Positions 42,501 to 53,200 of a DNA stretch of 64,000 nt are shown here, one piece after another. The notes under the pieces were generated by a model. That model saw only the letters and a list, made by a program, of their open reading frames with translations, was not told the DNA's origin and did no database searches. Made by a program: the position numbers and the translations under genes. Location: the NCBI GenBank assembly GCA_009792885.1, contig WMCF01000016.1:13311848-13375847 (forward strand). Direction: 5' to 3'. Position 1 is the first letter of the stretch, and every line of letters begins with the position of its first letter. Source of the DNA: Eremophila alpestris peregrina (Eukaryota > Chordata > Aves > Passeriformes > Alaudidae).

Positions 42501-45500
42501 CTCTTTATGAGTATTTCTATCAGTCCTTGCAGCCCCTGAGCAGCCCCTCTGGTTTTGGGTCAGCTTTGCTTGCTGCATGCCTGTCTGGGGACCTGGCACC
42601 AGGGCTGCCTCAGGCTGTGCTTTCAAAGCACAGATTTTCTTTGGGGCATTCCATGTAGGCTGAACAAAATCAGCTGAAATGCTCCACCTGACAGTGCATG
42701 GAATTGCAGAACAGGAATCAATGAACTGGTAAAGGAGAAACTGGAAAGATTCTAACAAATTGCTTTGAAGTAATTAAAGTTATTTATAGAACGTGTAAAG
42801 TTGATTTATAGAACATGTAAAATGTCATATTTTCAATTCTGATGAGCTATTTAAAATAATAGCTGCAGAAATATGGAGAAAGTAATTGGGTAGCATAAGT
42901 GATAGTTGTGTAAAGCCAGTTAACTGGGTTCAAATATATCTCAAATGTGTTGGTTCTGAGCCACATTTTTAGTAACAGGGACAACTGAGAGACTACTGGA
43001 AAAACATTCCATTTCAACTATAAAAATACATTTTTCATCTAATTAAAACAGATGACCAGTGAAATCAAAAAATAGTGTGCATATGATAAGTACAGTGAGT
43101 ATGCTAAATTCCCTCCAAAATGTCACACTTGCATGTTGATTAACTTCATCTCATGCTAAAGATACCACACATTTGGGAATAAAAATAAATGTCTTCTGTA
43201 TGATATTGCGTAGTTTAGTGTTGTATCTTGGCAATTCAAAATTAAAATCAGTCATATCATGAAATGCTTCTGTGCCAGCAATCTGCAAAACTGAACCAGA
43301 ACACTGGTACTGAAGCATGAATTAGCAGAGCTGGGACAATAAAGCTAAATTTGTCTGAAATCATTTCTGGAGAAGCCCTCTGAGCAGCAGCAGAAGCATT
43401 CTATTCCTATCAAATAAAGTGATCTTGTGGCCTTTATGCAGCTCCTGCTGATGAAGGTGTTCCTAAACACACTGAGTTGATGACATGCACAAAGTACACC
43501 TCAACCAGACAAGGCAAAAGAGGTGTTTTGTACTCCGTGCTGGAAAGTAACTTGCTGTTTGAGACTCTCCAGTCTGGCTTGGATCAGGGCATGGTAGAGA
43601 TTTCAGTTTATTACTTGACTATTGCAATGTATTAATAAAGGAAGGCTGGTCAATTAATCATACTGCAGTGAACAGCTGAGTCTGAAGTGATCTGGAACAG
43701 TGATTTTGCTCTTAATGGAATCTTTATGGTTGAAGGATTGGTCTCCAGAAGAGTAGGGTCAGTGAAAAAAGTAAGAACAACTTTCTAGGAAAACGTTCCT
43801 AACGTAACTAACAAGGTTTATGAACTATAGAATGTCCCAGCCCCACAGTGAAAGGGTGGCAGACTTGAACTAGCTAAAATTGAGTAACAGTGACAGTAGA
43901 GATGAGTAACCTGGGCAAAAGACTGTGTGACTTCAAGCTCAAGGGGTTCTTGTAGGGCTGTTTGTGTGGCACCTGTGCTGTTGGGCCTTGGCTGCTGTTT
44001 TCTGTGCCAGGGAAATCACAGGCAGCAGAGCAATGTCATGGTGCAGTGGTTGTCATTGTGAAGTAGCATCTTTGTTTAGACATACCTTCAGAATACTCTG
44101 GAATTGTGCTTCAGGCCATTCAGCCTTTTGAACAGAATGTTACATTTCAGTCCCGCTGTTTTACATAACTTCTAGTCCTGTGCAACCTAAAAAAAAAAAA
44201 AAGGAAAATGTTGAGATCACTGGTGTTAATAGCTGTTTCTTTTCTGTTTACTGAAACACATTTTAAAATATTTTCAGAAAAAATATGATATTCATAAAAC
44301 CATATTTTTCTAACAATGTCAATGGTGTAGGCTGAATGTATATTTTTGGGAGAGACTGAAGGACTGGTAGATGTAACTGTGTAACTATGCACTTTTCAAG
44401 GAGATACATGTTTAAGTTTATATAAATTCTCTTACCTATTGTAATATCTACTGCACTAGGACAAGGAAAACTGTCTAGGCATGTATTGCTAGTTCAGTTG
44501 TGCAGCTTCTGGGTTTTTTTAGCCCATGTAACTATTTCCAGTTCTGTCAATTCTGGGAGGATTTTTTCAACATGTGTGTTTTTCCCTCCACTTCCCTGAA
44601 GTGCCTTGTGTAGTTAGGGCTGATGGATGCTGGCAGGTGCCATGTTCCTGACAGAATCCAGAGCCATCCCCCTTCCTGGCTACCAGTACAGAGACTGTCC
44701 TGAGATGGCTGTAAGGAAAAGCCATATATAGCCAGGTTGTTCCTCATCAATTAAATGAATTTCAAAATTCCTGTGAATAGGGCACCCTCGATACTCAAAC
44801 TGTATTTTACATGCATTTGACCCAGTTGTCTCTCCTAACTTCTTGAATTTGTAATAGACTGTGTGAGTTGCACAGTGCTGTGTCTAGTTCTAAACTGAAA
44901 ACTTCCTTCTCCTTTCCTTTTAGCCATTTCAGTCAAGGCAGAAGCATCTGACTTTGGAGGAGCTGTTTGGAACCTCTGTCCAAAAGGAGCAGCCTGCAGC
45001 TCCATATCCCAACCCAGAGAGAATGGAGAAGCTACAGACAGAGGTGTCTGCCAGAGAGCAGCACAGTTTGCTTTTGCCTTTTTCCTTTGACCAGTCACCA
45101 GTAATGCAACAATCCCTGGGGAAATGTGAAAGTCTGAATGTTAAACCCAGTGCCAATCAGCAGGACTGTTTAACACCTATGATAATACCTCCAGCTTCAG
45201 TTTCCCAGCCTGACATGAAAAACGTTTCAAGCTATTCAGTTCGTTTAAGCCCTGTTCTTAATTCAGCCTCCACAATGGAAGCTGCCCCTGCTCAGATGCT
45301 CCCTGGCCTCAAACAAAGCAACAGCATAATGCAAGTCATGCAGCAAGCTGCCAAGCCCATCTCCCCACTGGTGAATCAGCCTCCATCTGAAGTGAACCAC
45401 ACTCCACAGAACCTAATGGCTGCCCAGAGCCAGCTCATAGCACCCCTGACTACAGCAAACACAGGGACTGTCTCCAGTGCATCTCATACAAGTGTTGATC

Positions 45501-48500
45501 TTCTCCAGAAACTCAGGTTGACCCCACAGCATGACCAAACACAGCAGCAGTCTCTCACTAAGACTCCCCTAACACCAAACATCTCTGCCTCTGTTGGCCA
45601 GCTTGCAACACCAGAAAGCTTCAAAGAGTCTCACAGTAAGCCACCAGCCTTGAACAGCAAGATAATCTCTCCCCTCCAGGTATTCTGTGGGCTTTGATAT
45701 CCATTCAGCAATACAAAGCTTTAGACTACATGTGTTTTTCCCTTGAAAACTGTGTTGTTGTATATTGGCTGTTGGAAGATAATGAAGGACTTGCACTGTG
45801 TGGTATTGATGGAATGGCTGAGTTAGAAATGCAGCTCCATTAGTTCTGATTGGCATCTGCTGTCAGGGACAGAGCTGGCTGTAGGGGAGGAGGTTTTTCC
45901 AGCTGCTGCTGGTAGTGGGTGAATAAGTCCTAAAGATTTCATCTGCACTTGTGTCAGAGAAGTGCTGCTCAGAGCTGGGGATCTGAGAAGGGACAGAAGG
46001 TTGCAGGCTGAGCACTGTGATGGGAGGTGATGTGCTGGAAGTCTGGCCTGCACCTTGTTTGAGAGTATACAATTAACAATTTCCTTTTTCTGATTATTTG
46101 AGTGCTCTGTACTCCTTCAATTTTGACTTACTTCTGTGGGTAGTTGTGGGCTACACTGAGATATGGCTTTATAGGTTTGCCATAATATTGGAAGGATAAA
46201 ACATAAATTGAGATTTTTCTTTTTTCCAGCTTCCAATTGATTATATCAGTTTTACAAAATTGATCAAATTATATCTGAAGTCTGTTGAAATTTGCATTTT
46301 TATGGCTTTCTTAAAAGCAGAGAACCACCTCTGGAAACTGAGCTGTGGATAGTAACCTGTGAATTTTGCTTTTTTGTTTCCTTAACTCAGACTGTACCAC
46401 AAAACAAGGAATCAGAAGTATTTCCACAGCCGAAAACTCTGCCTAAAGCAAACCAAGTAAGTGGATGATAAATACCTCTGCTAATTGGTCTTAGGGGTTT
46501 TCTTAGGGGGGAAAAAACCCAGCTGTGGTACCAGTTGATATCTCAGTCACTGCTCACTGATCATATTTAAGGAGCTGTTATGAAGCAGAGCTGTGCTGGA
46601 GGAAGGGGGAGTTGCTGTCAATGCACTGCTCTTGTGCAGTCCCTCTTATTGTTGGTTCTGATGCAGAAATGAAAACACATTTTGGATTTGCAGCCCTGCA
46701 CTGAGTTTGCACCATTTGAAGTGGGGTTTTTTATGCTGCAAGCAGGGAGTACTAATGCCATAATATTATAGTAGGGTCTATTAGCCTTGGCCCAACCTTA
46801 AGCACCCCAGAGGCTTAAACTGCAATCCTTGCCTTACTGTGTCTCAGTTTTCCTGAGATAATTGTATTTTATGAAAAGATACAAAGCAGAAAAATAATTG
46901 CTATTGCAAAACTTGTAATAGCAAGTTTTAGCAAGCTAAAAGCAGATTTAAGATTCTTAGAACTGCCTTGGGTAACAGTTTAAAATAATGTCAATTTAAA
47001 GGTTCAGGTTGCAGTTACAAAATAACTTGATAATAGTCAAGTGTTCAATAACACTTAGTTTTAGTTACCTTTTTGTTATGTATTCATTTAAGGACGCCAT
47101 CTGTATTTTAATTCTACTTTTCCCTTATGCACCCACTCCTTTTTCAGATCTCTTGCCTCATTCTTGTCAAACTTGCTCTCCAGTTTTAGTAGCATGCCCA
47201 GATCTGATTCTGAAGGCAAAGAAAAGGCCCTACTTGAAGTAAAATGCTGCTTTAGCTGCTGGGCTGCTATAAAATAAGCTCTACAGTCTATTCATGACCC
47301 AATTAGTAAATAATTGTCTAATTTAAAGCATTTTATATGAATTTGGGAATTTTAAGAAATGTGCATATTGTGTAGTAAACAGTCAGTTTAAACACATTGT
47401 CTTCAGCTGAAATCCCACGCTGTGAGCTCACAGTTGTGACTACAAGAAAATCCATTTTCTAGATCTGCTGTTGTTGATGTTATTTTATTCACATTAACTT
47501 TAGATAGTTTTGGAGGGCTTTTTCCTCTGAAGATTGTTGGTTATCCAAGGGGAACTCTTTCTCCTGAGATATCAAATGTCTTTACAAATCACATTTAGTG
47601 TTGCTTTTCTTTGCAGTGAGATTGGCTTGTTTATTTTTTTTTTCATCACATTGGTCATCCTGGAAGCCTGAGCAAGACTCAGATTATCAGCCTGGGAAAC
47701 AATTACAGTTACATCAGGAGATGTCAGAGTTACTCGCAATAGGACATTTATTCGTGGCCTGTTAATGCAAATATCATAGTCCTATAAATGTGCAATTTAT
47801 CTTTAAAAGAAAAAGTGCTGAAGGCACTGTAATGCATTTTTGTAATGCAGACCTGTGGAATGATGAGGTGGGAAGATGGTCCTCAAAATATTTCCATCCC
47901 ACATTCCCCCTGGGGAAAACAGAATGAGAATATTTGAGTGTACTCCAGTGCTTTAATTTTAATTCAGCAGTGTCTTTAAATATGTTTGAGATGCACTTGA
48001 GATTTGAAGTTGAGTATTTGTGGGAAACCACAGAAGTGGGGGTGCAGGAAGCAGGACTGGTCTTTCTGAAAACTCCAAAGGAAAATACCTGGCAAAACAG
48101 CCACAGGCTCCTTTGATTACTTATGTGAAAAGCTCAACTTTCATTGTATGTGTTATGTTCTAAAAATTCTGGAAGGCAGCAACCACGAGTAGGAAGGAGT
48201 CTGCATATAAGAATGTTCAAGGCTCCTACCTTCTTCAGAGTTGAAAATGAGAAGTACTAGAGGTACTAATCTTCATAGGTACATTTGTCTTGATTAAGAG
48301 CAGCTATTCCGCAATATCTGACTGAGTAATTGGGGCTGCAATTTATTCAATTTTCTTGATGTTTTCAGTTTTCATCTCTCCAGCCTTTACAGCATCATTC
48401 ATTCACAGTGCCTATTTAATGTTCTGTTCTTTCACAGGTTGCACCTCCCCAGTTTGTTCCAGCCACAACAACAGTAACACCTTCAGTGCTCTTGTCTCCA

Positions 48501-50229
48501 AGTGTGTTTCAGCAATCAGCTACAAAGGCTTCTGAAGTGGAGAATAAAGCCAGCTCTTCTTCACCTTTAACACTTGGAACAACAGAAATTCAGGCTACAC
48601 CTCCTACTGTTCTCAGCAGGTCTCAGCTGCAAGAAGCACTGATCCATCTAATAAAGGTAGTGTCTATGCAGAGCTCAGTTTCTGAGGGATGGGCTTCCAA
48701 GCACAGAAGGCAGCACTGACAAATTCTGTACCCCTGTAACTCCTTTTGCCCTGAAAGATGACAAAAGATGCACTTTTCTGTTGGGACAGATGGCACCACA
48801 CTGTACACAGAGTATGGCACAGCTGGTTCCTTTGGGTTGAGATGTGGGAGACTTAGAAGAACAGAGTGCCTGGGATGTGTCCTTTCACATCCATATCAAT
48901 TTGTGACAAGTGAAGAGTAACTTGCACTAGTAGAAGCTGGTGTGGGGGGCAGTTGATTTTGCTGTCTTTTTAAGTGTTCCACTTCCCCAAGGAAAGCTTT
49001 CTTGTTTTCAGTTCCCCAGAACCTTTCCTTATCTTTGCTTTTAGTGTGTTTCTTTGAAATGGAAATTCAAAGTTTTAGCTCTGCTATTTTTAGGGACTAA
49101 AAAGTCCTGTTGAATTAAATCTGTGATGTTGGGAGCAGCTGTGCATTGAGATGATTTTGACCTCTAATGTCAGGGTGAAGTTACCATGAATGACAAACAG
49201 TTCTTTCTTAGCTCAGGATTCTCTTGCTCACTCCATGCTGGTGTCAGTAGAGCTTGTACCCCAAATGCAAATCTAAAAATAACAAACAATATCTTCCCAG
49301 TGACCAAGTTGTTAGGACCAAAAAGGTCATTACCAGATCCCATCATTAAGTTGCCTGATTTATCCGTTCTGGTTTATATTAACCTTTTCTTCTACTGGTG
49401 TGGATGAGTTTTCTAATTAAATACTTAAACTAATCATGGAACTGAGCTCACCTGCCAAGATTCTGTGATTTTAGAGAGCTGACAGGGATATTTATCTACA
49501 GTCTTAACAGAGAGAGAGCTGAATGAAGACCAAAATAGGCATATCCTGCAGCATGGGAGTACTTAACACAGCTCTCTAAGCAGGATACCAATGGCTATTC
49601 AGATCTTCTAAAGAGAATATTACACTCTCAAGCTGACTGATTAGATACCAGTTTTGTAACTTGTCATTTGAAGGAATTAGACTCAAGAAATATCCGTGAA
49701 TATTGTCCTTAGATTAAACCAATTCACTTCCCACTCATGCTTTGCCATGGGGATTCTTGTTGAACTCCCTGCAGTCCCATTGGGGCTGCTCTGCCTCACA
49801 AACAGCAGCACATCTCACTCTCAGGCAGACTTGATTTGGGAGCCTGTACACAGAATGGGATTCTTTGTGCCTCACACCACGGCTCAGACTCTGGAGGGAA
49901 GCAAAATGTGGCCAGGCTGACCCAGTGGCCCCTGTCTGTTTGCATCCAGAGTGCCTGGTGATGCCTTCAGCTGCTGCCCAGAGCATGGCTCAGCCTGTGT
50001 GTGTTCCAAAAGCACCTTTTGTGCAGGCACACAGCTCCTTCCCTTATCAGCTGCAAGGAATCCTTATCACAACTAAAGTGACATTAAGTGAAACTCTTTT
50101 TTGCATCTTTTCACTGATGTTTCTAATGTGTTTCTGTTTTTCCTGCAGAATGATTCCCGTTTTCTCAGCACTATCCATGAAGTCTACTTGCAAGTCCTCA
50201 GCAAGAGTAAAGACAACATTAAACTATAA
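24405..50229 (+). CDS. DCP1A: DCP1A, mRNA-decapping enzyme 1A (10 coding exons)
   Basis: This is the activator and scaffold subunit of the cytoplasmic DCP2 decapping complex, acting in 5'-3' mRNA decay and P-bodies. Exons join as 24405-24539, 25533-25573, 27313-27440, 33630-33696, 38042-38180, 41580-41699, 44924-45679, 46391-46456, 48438-48656 and 50149-50229. That gives 1,752 nt, or 583 residues plus stop; human DCP1A has 582. All introns are GT-AG and the reading frame is unbroken. Residues about 10-125 form the EVH1 domain, with the groove aromatics Y36, W45 and W108 at the human positions. The linker carries HLTLEELFG (218-226) and VDLLQKLRLTPQHDQ (401-415). Residues about 541-583 are the trimerisation domain. 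The start has A at -3 and G at +4, and the N-terminus aligns with human. The paralogue DCP1B is excluded by the N-terminal, linker and C-terminal sequence. UTR ends are inferred. Confidence 0.96.
24540..25532 (+). other. DCP1A: DCP1A intron 1
   Basis: The first 330 bases continue the CpG island and contain a polypurine (GA-rich) tract at 24,671-24,797. The rest is ordinary single-copy sequence. Open frames here are GC-rich shadows with no recognisable protein. Confidence 0.85.
24671..24797 (+). repeat. Polypurine (GA-rich) tract
   Basis: About 125 bases are nearly all purine on the + strand, with only scattered C and T, in agg/gag/gaa-type words. Such tracts can adopt triplex (H-DNA) structures. 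The tract lies just downstream of the first exon of DCP1A. Confidence 0.85.
25533..25573 (+). CDS. DCP1A: DCP1A coding exon 2 (41 nt)
   Basis: This very short exon encodes EKTDIEGTLFVYK plus two bases of the next arginine codon. It is bounded by tttgtag and gtaagg. Its length is not a multiple of three, so skipping it would shift the frame inside the EVH1 domain. Confidence 0.95.
25574..27312 (+). other. DCP1A: DCP1A intron 2
   Basis: Single-copy AT-rich sequence. It contains a short (GGT)n-like stretch near 25,609-25,620 and A-rich runs near 26,970. No repeat element or embedded gene recognised. Confidence 0.85.
27313..27440 (+). CDS. DCP1A: DCP1A coding exon 3
   Basis: It encodes (R)SASPYHGFTIVNRLNMHNLV through FLLYRNAS, the central EVH1 strands, and is nearly identical to human. 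The acceptor is cacaatag and the donor gtgagt. It ends one base into a leucine codon. Confidence 0.95.
27441..33629 (+). other. DCP1A: DCP1A intron 3 (largest intron)
   Basis: This 6.2-kb intron holds one antisense CR1 copy (about 28,107-28,429). It is otherwise single-copy, with T-rich runs, a G9-10 run near 32,564 and a long pyrimidine tract before exon 4. No embedded gene recognised on either strand. Confidence 0.85.
28107..28429 (-). mobile_element. CR1 LINE, 3'-end fragment, antisense
   Basis: This is a clear CR1 tail in reverse orientation. It begins ggaatcacaggatcattt, continues through ctggaaaatgcctttaagatgatc, ctccaccactgccctgggaag, acttttcctgatacccagtctaaacctcc and tcctgttacctgggagaagag, and ends ccttgcaggtagttgtaa. 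The order matches the standard avian CR1 3' region over about 320 bases. It is 5'-truncated and non-coding. The word cagagaagg occurs at 28,101-28,109 and again at 28,430-28,438, a possible target-site duplication. Confidence 0.93.
33630..33696 (+). CDS. DCP1A: DCP1A coding exon 4
   Basis: It encodes LSIYSIWFYDKNDCHRIAKLMA, which includes W108 of the proline-rich-ligand groove and the start of the C-terminal EVH1 helix. The acceptor follows a long pyrimidine tract (gttttctag) and the donor is gtaagt. Confidence 0.95.
33697..38041 (+). other. DCP1A: DCP1A intron 4
   Basis: AT-rich single-copy sequence of 4.3 kb with T/G-rich runs (for example near 34,020 and 34,510). No transposon or internal gene could be recognised. 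Confidence 0.85.
38042..38180 (+). CDS. DCP1A: DCP1A coding exon 5
   Basis: It completes K124 and encodes VVEQEAQRSQQVSQDRK through RPIDILEMLSKAKDEYER (to R170), covering the end of the EVH1 helix and the conserved DILEMLSKAKDEYER segment. The acceptor is tttgacag and the donor gtaagt. It ends in phase 0. Confidence 0.94.
38181..41579 (+). other. DCP1A: DCP1A intron 5
   Basis: A 3.4-kb intron without recognisable repeats apart from short T runs. It ends in a long pyrimidine tract (about 41,550-41,577) before exon 6. Failure to splice after exon 5 would add VSECLFSGKKFLAHQLCFV and then a stop. Confidence 0.85.
41580..41699 (+). CDS. DCP1A: DCP1A coding exon 6
   Basis: It encodes residues 171-210, a Ser/Gln/Pro-rich linker starting NQISDLSIISSSG that is poorly conserved with human beyond its first residues. 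It is exactly 40 codons with both ends in phase 0, so inclusion or skipping leaves the frame intact. The acceptor is cctcctcag and the donor gtatgt. Confidence 0.9.
42170..42360. other. Intragenic CpG-enriched patch
   Basis: Roughly ten CpGs occur in about 190 bases (for example gggcacggcacgggccc, ccccgagtgccc and gctccgtgggc), in contrast to the CpG-poor intron around it. No splice-site-bounded conserved frame is apparent. It could be a small regulatory element or a decayed GC-rich insertion. Confidence 0.4.
42782..42825. repeat. 22-bp tandem duplication in intron 6
   Basis: The unit atttatagaac(g/a)tgtaaa occurs at 42,782-42,803 and 42,804-42,825, with a few differences at the 3' end of the unit. 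This is a local slippage-type duplication. Confidence 0.8.
44924..45679 (+). CDS. DCP1A: DCP1A coding exon 7 (large linker exon)
   Basis: It encodes residues 211-462, about 43% of the protein and largely disordered, Pro/Ser/Gln-rich sequence. Conserved islands are HLTLEELFGTS (218-228), RLSPVL around S319 and VDLLQKLRLTPQHDQ (401-415). The HLTxEELFG stretch is the short conserved linear motif of metazoan DCP1 proteins between EVH1 and the trimerisation domain. The donor gtattc is weak; read-through adds VFCGL and then a stop. Confidence 0.94.
45680..46390 (+). other. DCP1A: DCP1A intron 7
   Basis: A short 0.7-kb intron with a weak donor (gtattc) and a T-rich 3' end. Retention would terminate the protein five residues after Q462. 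Confidence 0.88.
46391..46456 (+). CDS. DCP1A: DCP1A coding exon 8 (66 nt)
   Basis: It encodes 22 residues, TVPQNKESEVFPQPKTLPKANQ, which align with human sequence around QNQDPEVFVQPK. Acceptor cttaactcag, donor gtaagt. It is phase 0 at both ends and therefore a possible in-frame cassette. Confidence 0.9.
46457..48437 (+). other. DCP1A: DCP1A intron 8
   Basis: Two kb of single-copy AT-rich sequence. Nothing beyond short T runs was recognised. Confidence 0.85.
48438..48656 (+). CDS. DCP1A: DCP1A coding exon 9
   Basis: It encodes residues 485-557, including the conserved LLSPSVFQQ and SSSPLTLGT segments and the first helix of the trimerisation domain (LSRSQLQEALIHLIK). The acceptor is tttcacag. 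The donor is gtagtg, a weak match to consensus; read-through would replace the final helix with 20 unrelated residues before a stop. Confidence 0.94.
48657..50148 (+). other. DCP1A: DCP1A intron 9
   Basis: A 1.5-kb intron with a weak donor (gtagtg) and a standard pyrimidine-rich acceptor. No repeats recognised. Confidence 0.85.
50149..50229 (+). CDS. DCP1A: DCP1A coding exon 10 and stop
   Basis: It encodes the last 26 residues, NDSRFLSTIHEVYLQVLSKSKDNIKL, then TAA. This is the C-terminal helix of the DCP1 trimerisation domain and matches human closely. The acceptor is tcctgcag. Confidence 0.95.
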   Translation, partial: NDSRFLSTIHEVYLQVLSKSKDNIKL

Positions 50230-53200
50230 CTGAAGCTGAATCTACATCAAATATGTTCATTTTAGAAACAATTATGCCTCATCTATAAAACTAATATTTT
50301 TGTAAAAGAATATTTAGTTTTCAATGTCTTGAATTTGAACCTGTTAGGAAAGATTATTCCTTAAATACTTATGAAAGTAATGTTCTCAGAATTATCTAGG
50401 TTTTCACTGTGATCATCACCAGCAAACCTTTTTTTTATTGGGGAGGGGACTTAAGTTGCATTTGAGCTCTCATTAGCATTAAGTGAATGTGCAAATGTTT
50501 GCTCTGGCTCTCATTCCTGGCTGTATTCACTGTTTGAGGATTATAGACTCAAAACTGTTTCAACCAGCAAATGCACACTTTAGTACACTACAGCAAACTA
50601 GACCCAAATTCATGTGTGGGAACCTAGTTCCAGTCAGAAGGACTAAGGAAGATGAGAGCAAAATGCCTCATGATGAAGCTGGCAGGTGTGGGGAATGAAA
50701 GGGTCTGGAAGCCAGACCATTGGAGCTAAATCTTTACCAAAAGTCTAAAAATGTGATAAGCTCAATACATTGGCAATCTCTAGCTAATGCATGTTAATTC
50801 ATTCTTTCAATATTTCATTAATCTTATTTGTCTCTGCATTACTGTAAAATTCCCAAGTAAGTAAGGCCATTTTCTTTAAAAAGGCAAAATTTGAAATATG
50901 CAAAATCCTCAGTGATTGTACCTTTTTTTTTAAGCAACAAAGTAGTTGCATGTTGAAGTTCTCATTTTAAATTTAGAGACCACCACTGGAAGACTCTCTT
51001 CCTCTTCAGCAGTGTTTGATAACATTTAAACATTTTGTTCCCTTTTAGCTTAAGGATGGACCACACCATACATAGTTGGCTTTCACTCCTCAGTTGTGTT
51101 GGAACTGCAGTGTTGAAAATTATGCAGATGGGAAACAAATGCATGCTTTTGTTCTGTTGCCCTCTCCCCAGGTTATTAGTGCACACTTCATAGGCTGAAG
51201 TTTATCCAATTGCAATGTTACTGCTTTGTATATGTGATTTAGTAAGTCACTATTCACTAAGAATTCAACTGGGGACTTTCCCATTTGAAATCAGAACATT
51301 TTTAATTATACTTTCTTATGCTGCTGTGTTGGTTTACCCATGGGTTGTATTTATTTCTTAAAGGCATGCAAAGGTAATTGATCTGAGTTCAGGTCCCAAC
51401 CTTCTCCAGCAATAGTAGTTTTAAAGGAGGCTTTTTCAGTAGAAAAGTGTTGGGTTATTGAGTAAAGAGATAATCTGTAGTGAGTTATGATGCACTGCTT
51501 CATTCTTTGCCCTCAAGCACTATTGAGATATGAAGAAAAATATTGTTTGGCTCCTTACAACATATATGGAAGTGTAGATAGCCTAAGGATTAGTTAATGT
51601 TGATGTAGTCAAGGTGCATGGCCATCTCATTGGAAGCTAGTAATTGAGCTTTAATTGTGACTTGTTCACAAATCAGGATGTTTTAGATACAGCAAATATT
51701 TACATTTTTATGTATTTGATCTATTTTAGGTTTTTTCCTAGCTTTTTAGTGGAAAATATATTTTGTTTAGCACTACCTGCCTTCTGAAAAGCTCTTCTCA
51801 GCCTTTGAGTTCAGTGTTTCCAGTTCAAATATATAGTATATTGTTAGAAAAATGTGCAAGATTCAGGGAAAGATGCTAATGTGCATTCACCAAGAAATAT
51901 ATTGGACTTTATGGTAGCATTTGAATTCAGCAATACAAACTCAGACTTGGTAAGGAAGATAGGAGCTTCTTCCATAAAACCTGGAGTTACAATACTGTGT
52001 ATGGACATAAACAGTGAGGCTCCAGTTAGATTCAAGGTCTTAACTGATTTTCTGCTGGATTTCTTAGGACAGGTTTCACTGAAAGGGACAAACCAGTGAG
52101 CAGTTCCTCTGAACAAAAATGGACAGCCTAAGCCAAATGGAGGGTTGCTCTTACCTGGATTTAACAAAGATGGAATCCATAACTTCTCACTTCTCATGGA
52201 CAGCTTGTGGTTTCTTCAAAGATTTGATAAAAGTTTGTAAGAATTAGAATGTTGGAAGCTGATGGTGCACATTGGCACTGTTTGCTAAATACAGTCATAT
52301 CCAAAGATCTGTAGAAATGATAGAAAGGAGTTGTATTTTGAGTTCTTCAGCCATATACAAAACTAATAATACTTTGAGTATCCTTAACTTGTGAGAGTTT
52401 CTGGGCAGCTGGGAACAAGCAGTTGGCTGATCCTTACTTCACTTTGGTTTTGTAGTGTCCTGGTAGCAGCAGGCTCTTGTTTCCTTCCCTGCCCAAGCTT
52501 TCCACATGAGCTAGCAGAGAACCATGGTGGTGTCCACAGCAAACTTCACACCTTGGACAGGTGCATGTGTTAGTTCAGCCTCTGTGTGGGGCCAGCAGAC
52601 ACAGGAACCCCCCACTGCTGAGGTGTGACAAGTGCCAGGGGAGTGGCTCTAAAGATAAAGTTTATATAAAGATAAACTCCTTTAATTCAAAGCTCATTGT
52701 AAAACACAAGCTCAATTACAGTGTAAAATCTGGGGTTTTTTTTAAATGTGGACTGTGTATTTAAAAACTTCCTTTTTCTGTAATTGTTTTAAATTTCTGT
52801 AGAAGTTTGAAATGACCAGCTTGTTGAAGTGCTTGATTTGTGTTACCCATGTGTGGGGATAACCAGTGTGTAGCAAGTCACCTTGGGGCATCACAGGAAA
52901 TTATTGTGACCATTTTCAAGTGATTTTTTTTTTTTAACTTATGGCTGGCTTAATGGGGATTTTATCTATTCTTTCTGGGAATCAAAAGATTATTAGTTCA
53001 GACTACACTCCCCAATTATTACCTAAGCATGTTTTTTGTGGCTCATGTTAAGTTACTTTAGGTTTGAGTTTGGATTTTTACTTTTTCCCTAATCCAAGAC
53101 AGTTTTAAAACCTACAGCTGCTGAATTGTTCAGGAAAATCAAAACTCTCAGTTTTGTAGTTAGACTTTATCTGTTGTTATTTAACAATGCAAAGTTTATA

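Larger units (their letters stand above)
41700..44923 (+). other. DCP1A: DCP1A intron 6
   Basis: This intron contains a GC/CpG-enriched patch at about 42,170-42,360, a 22-bp tandem duplication at 42,782-42,825 and an A run near 44,190. No gene recognised on either strand. Confidence 0.85.

Noticed and set aside
24405..50229. Alternative assignment of the gene as DCP1B
   Set aside because: The N-terminus (MEAAGRAGQEMSLAALRRHD), the HLTLEELFG and LLQKLRLTPQHDQ linker motifs and the C-terminus (FLSTIHEVYLQVLSKSKDN) match DCP1A, not the paralogue as I know it.
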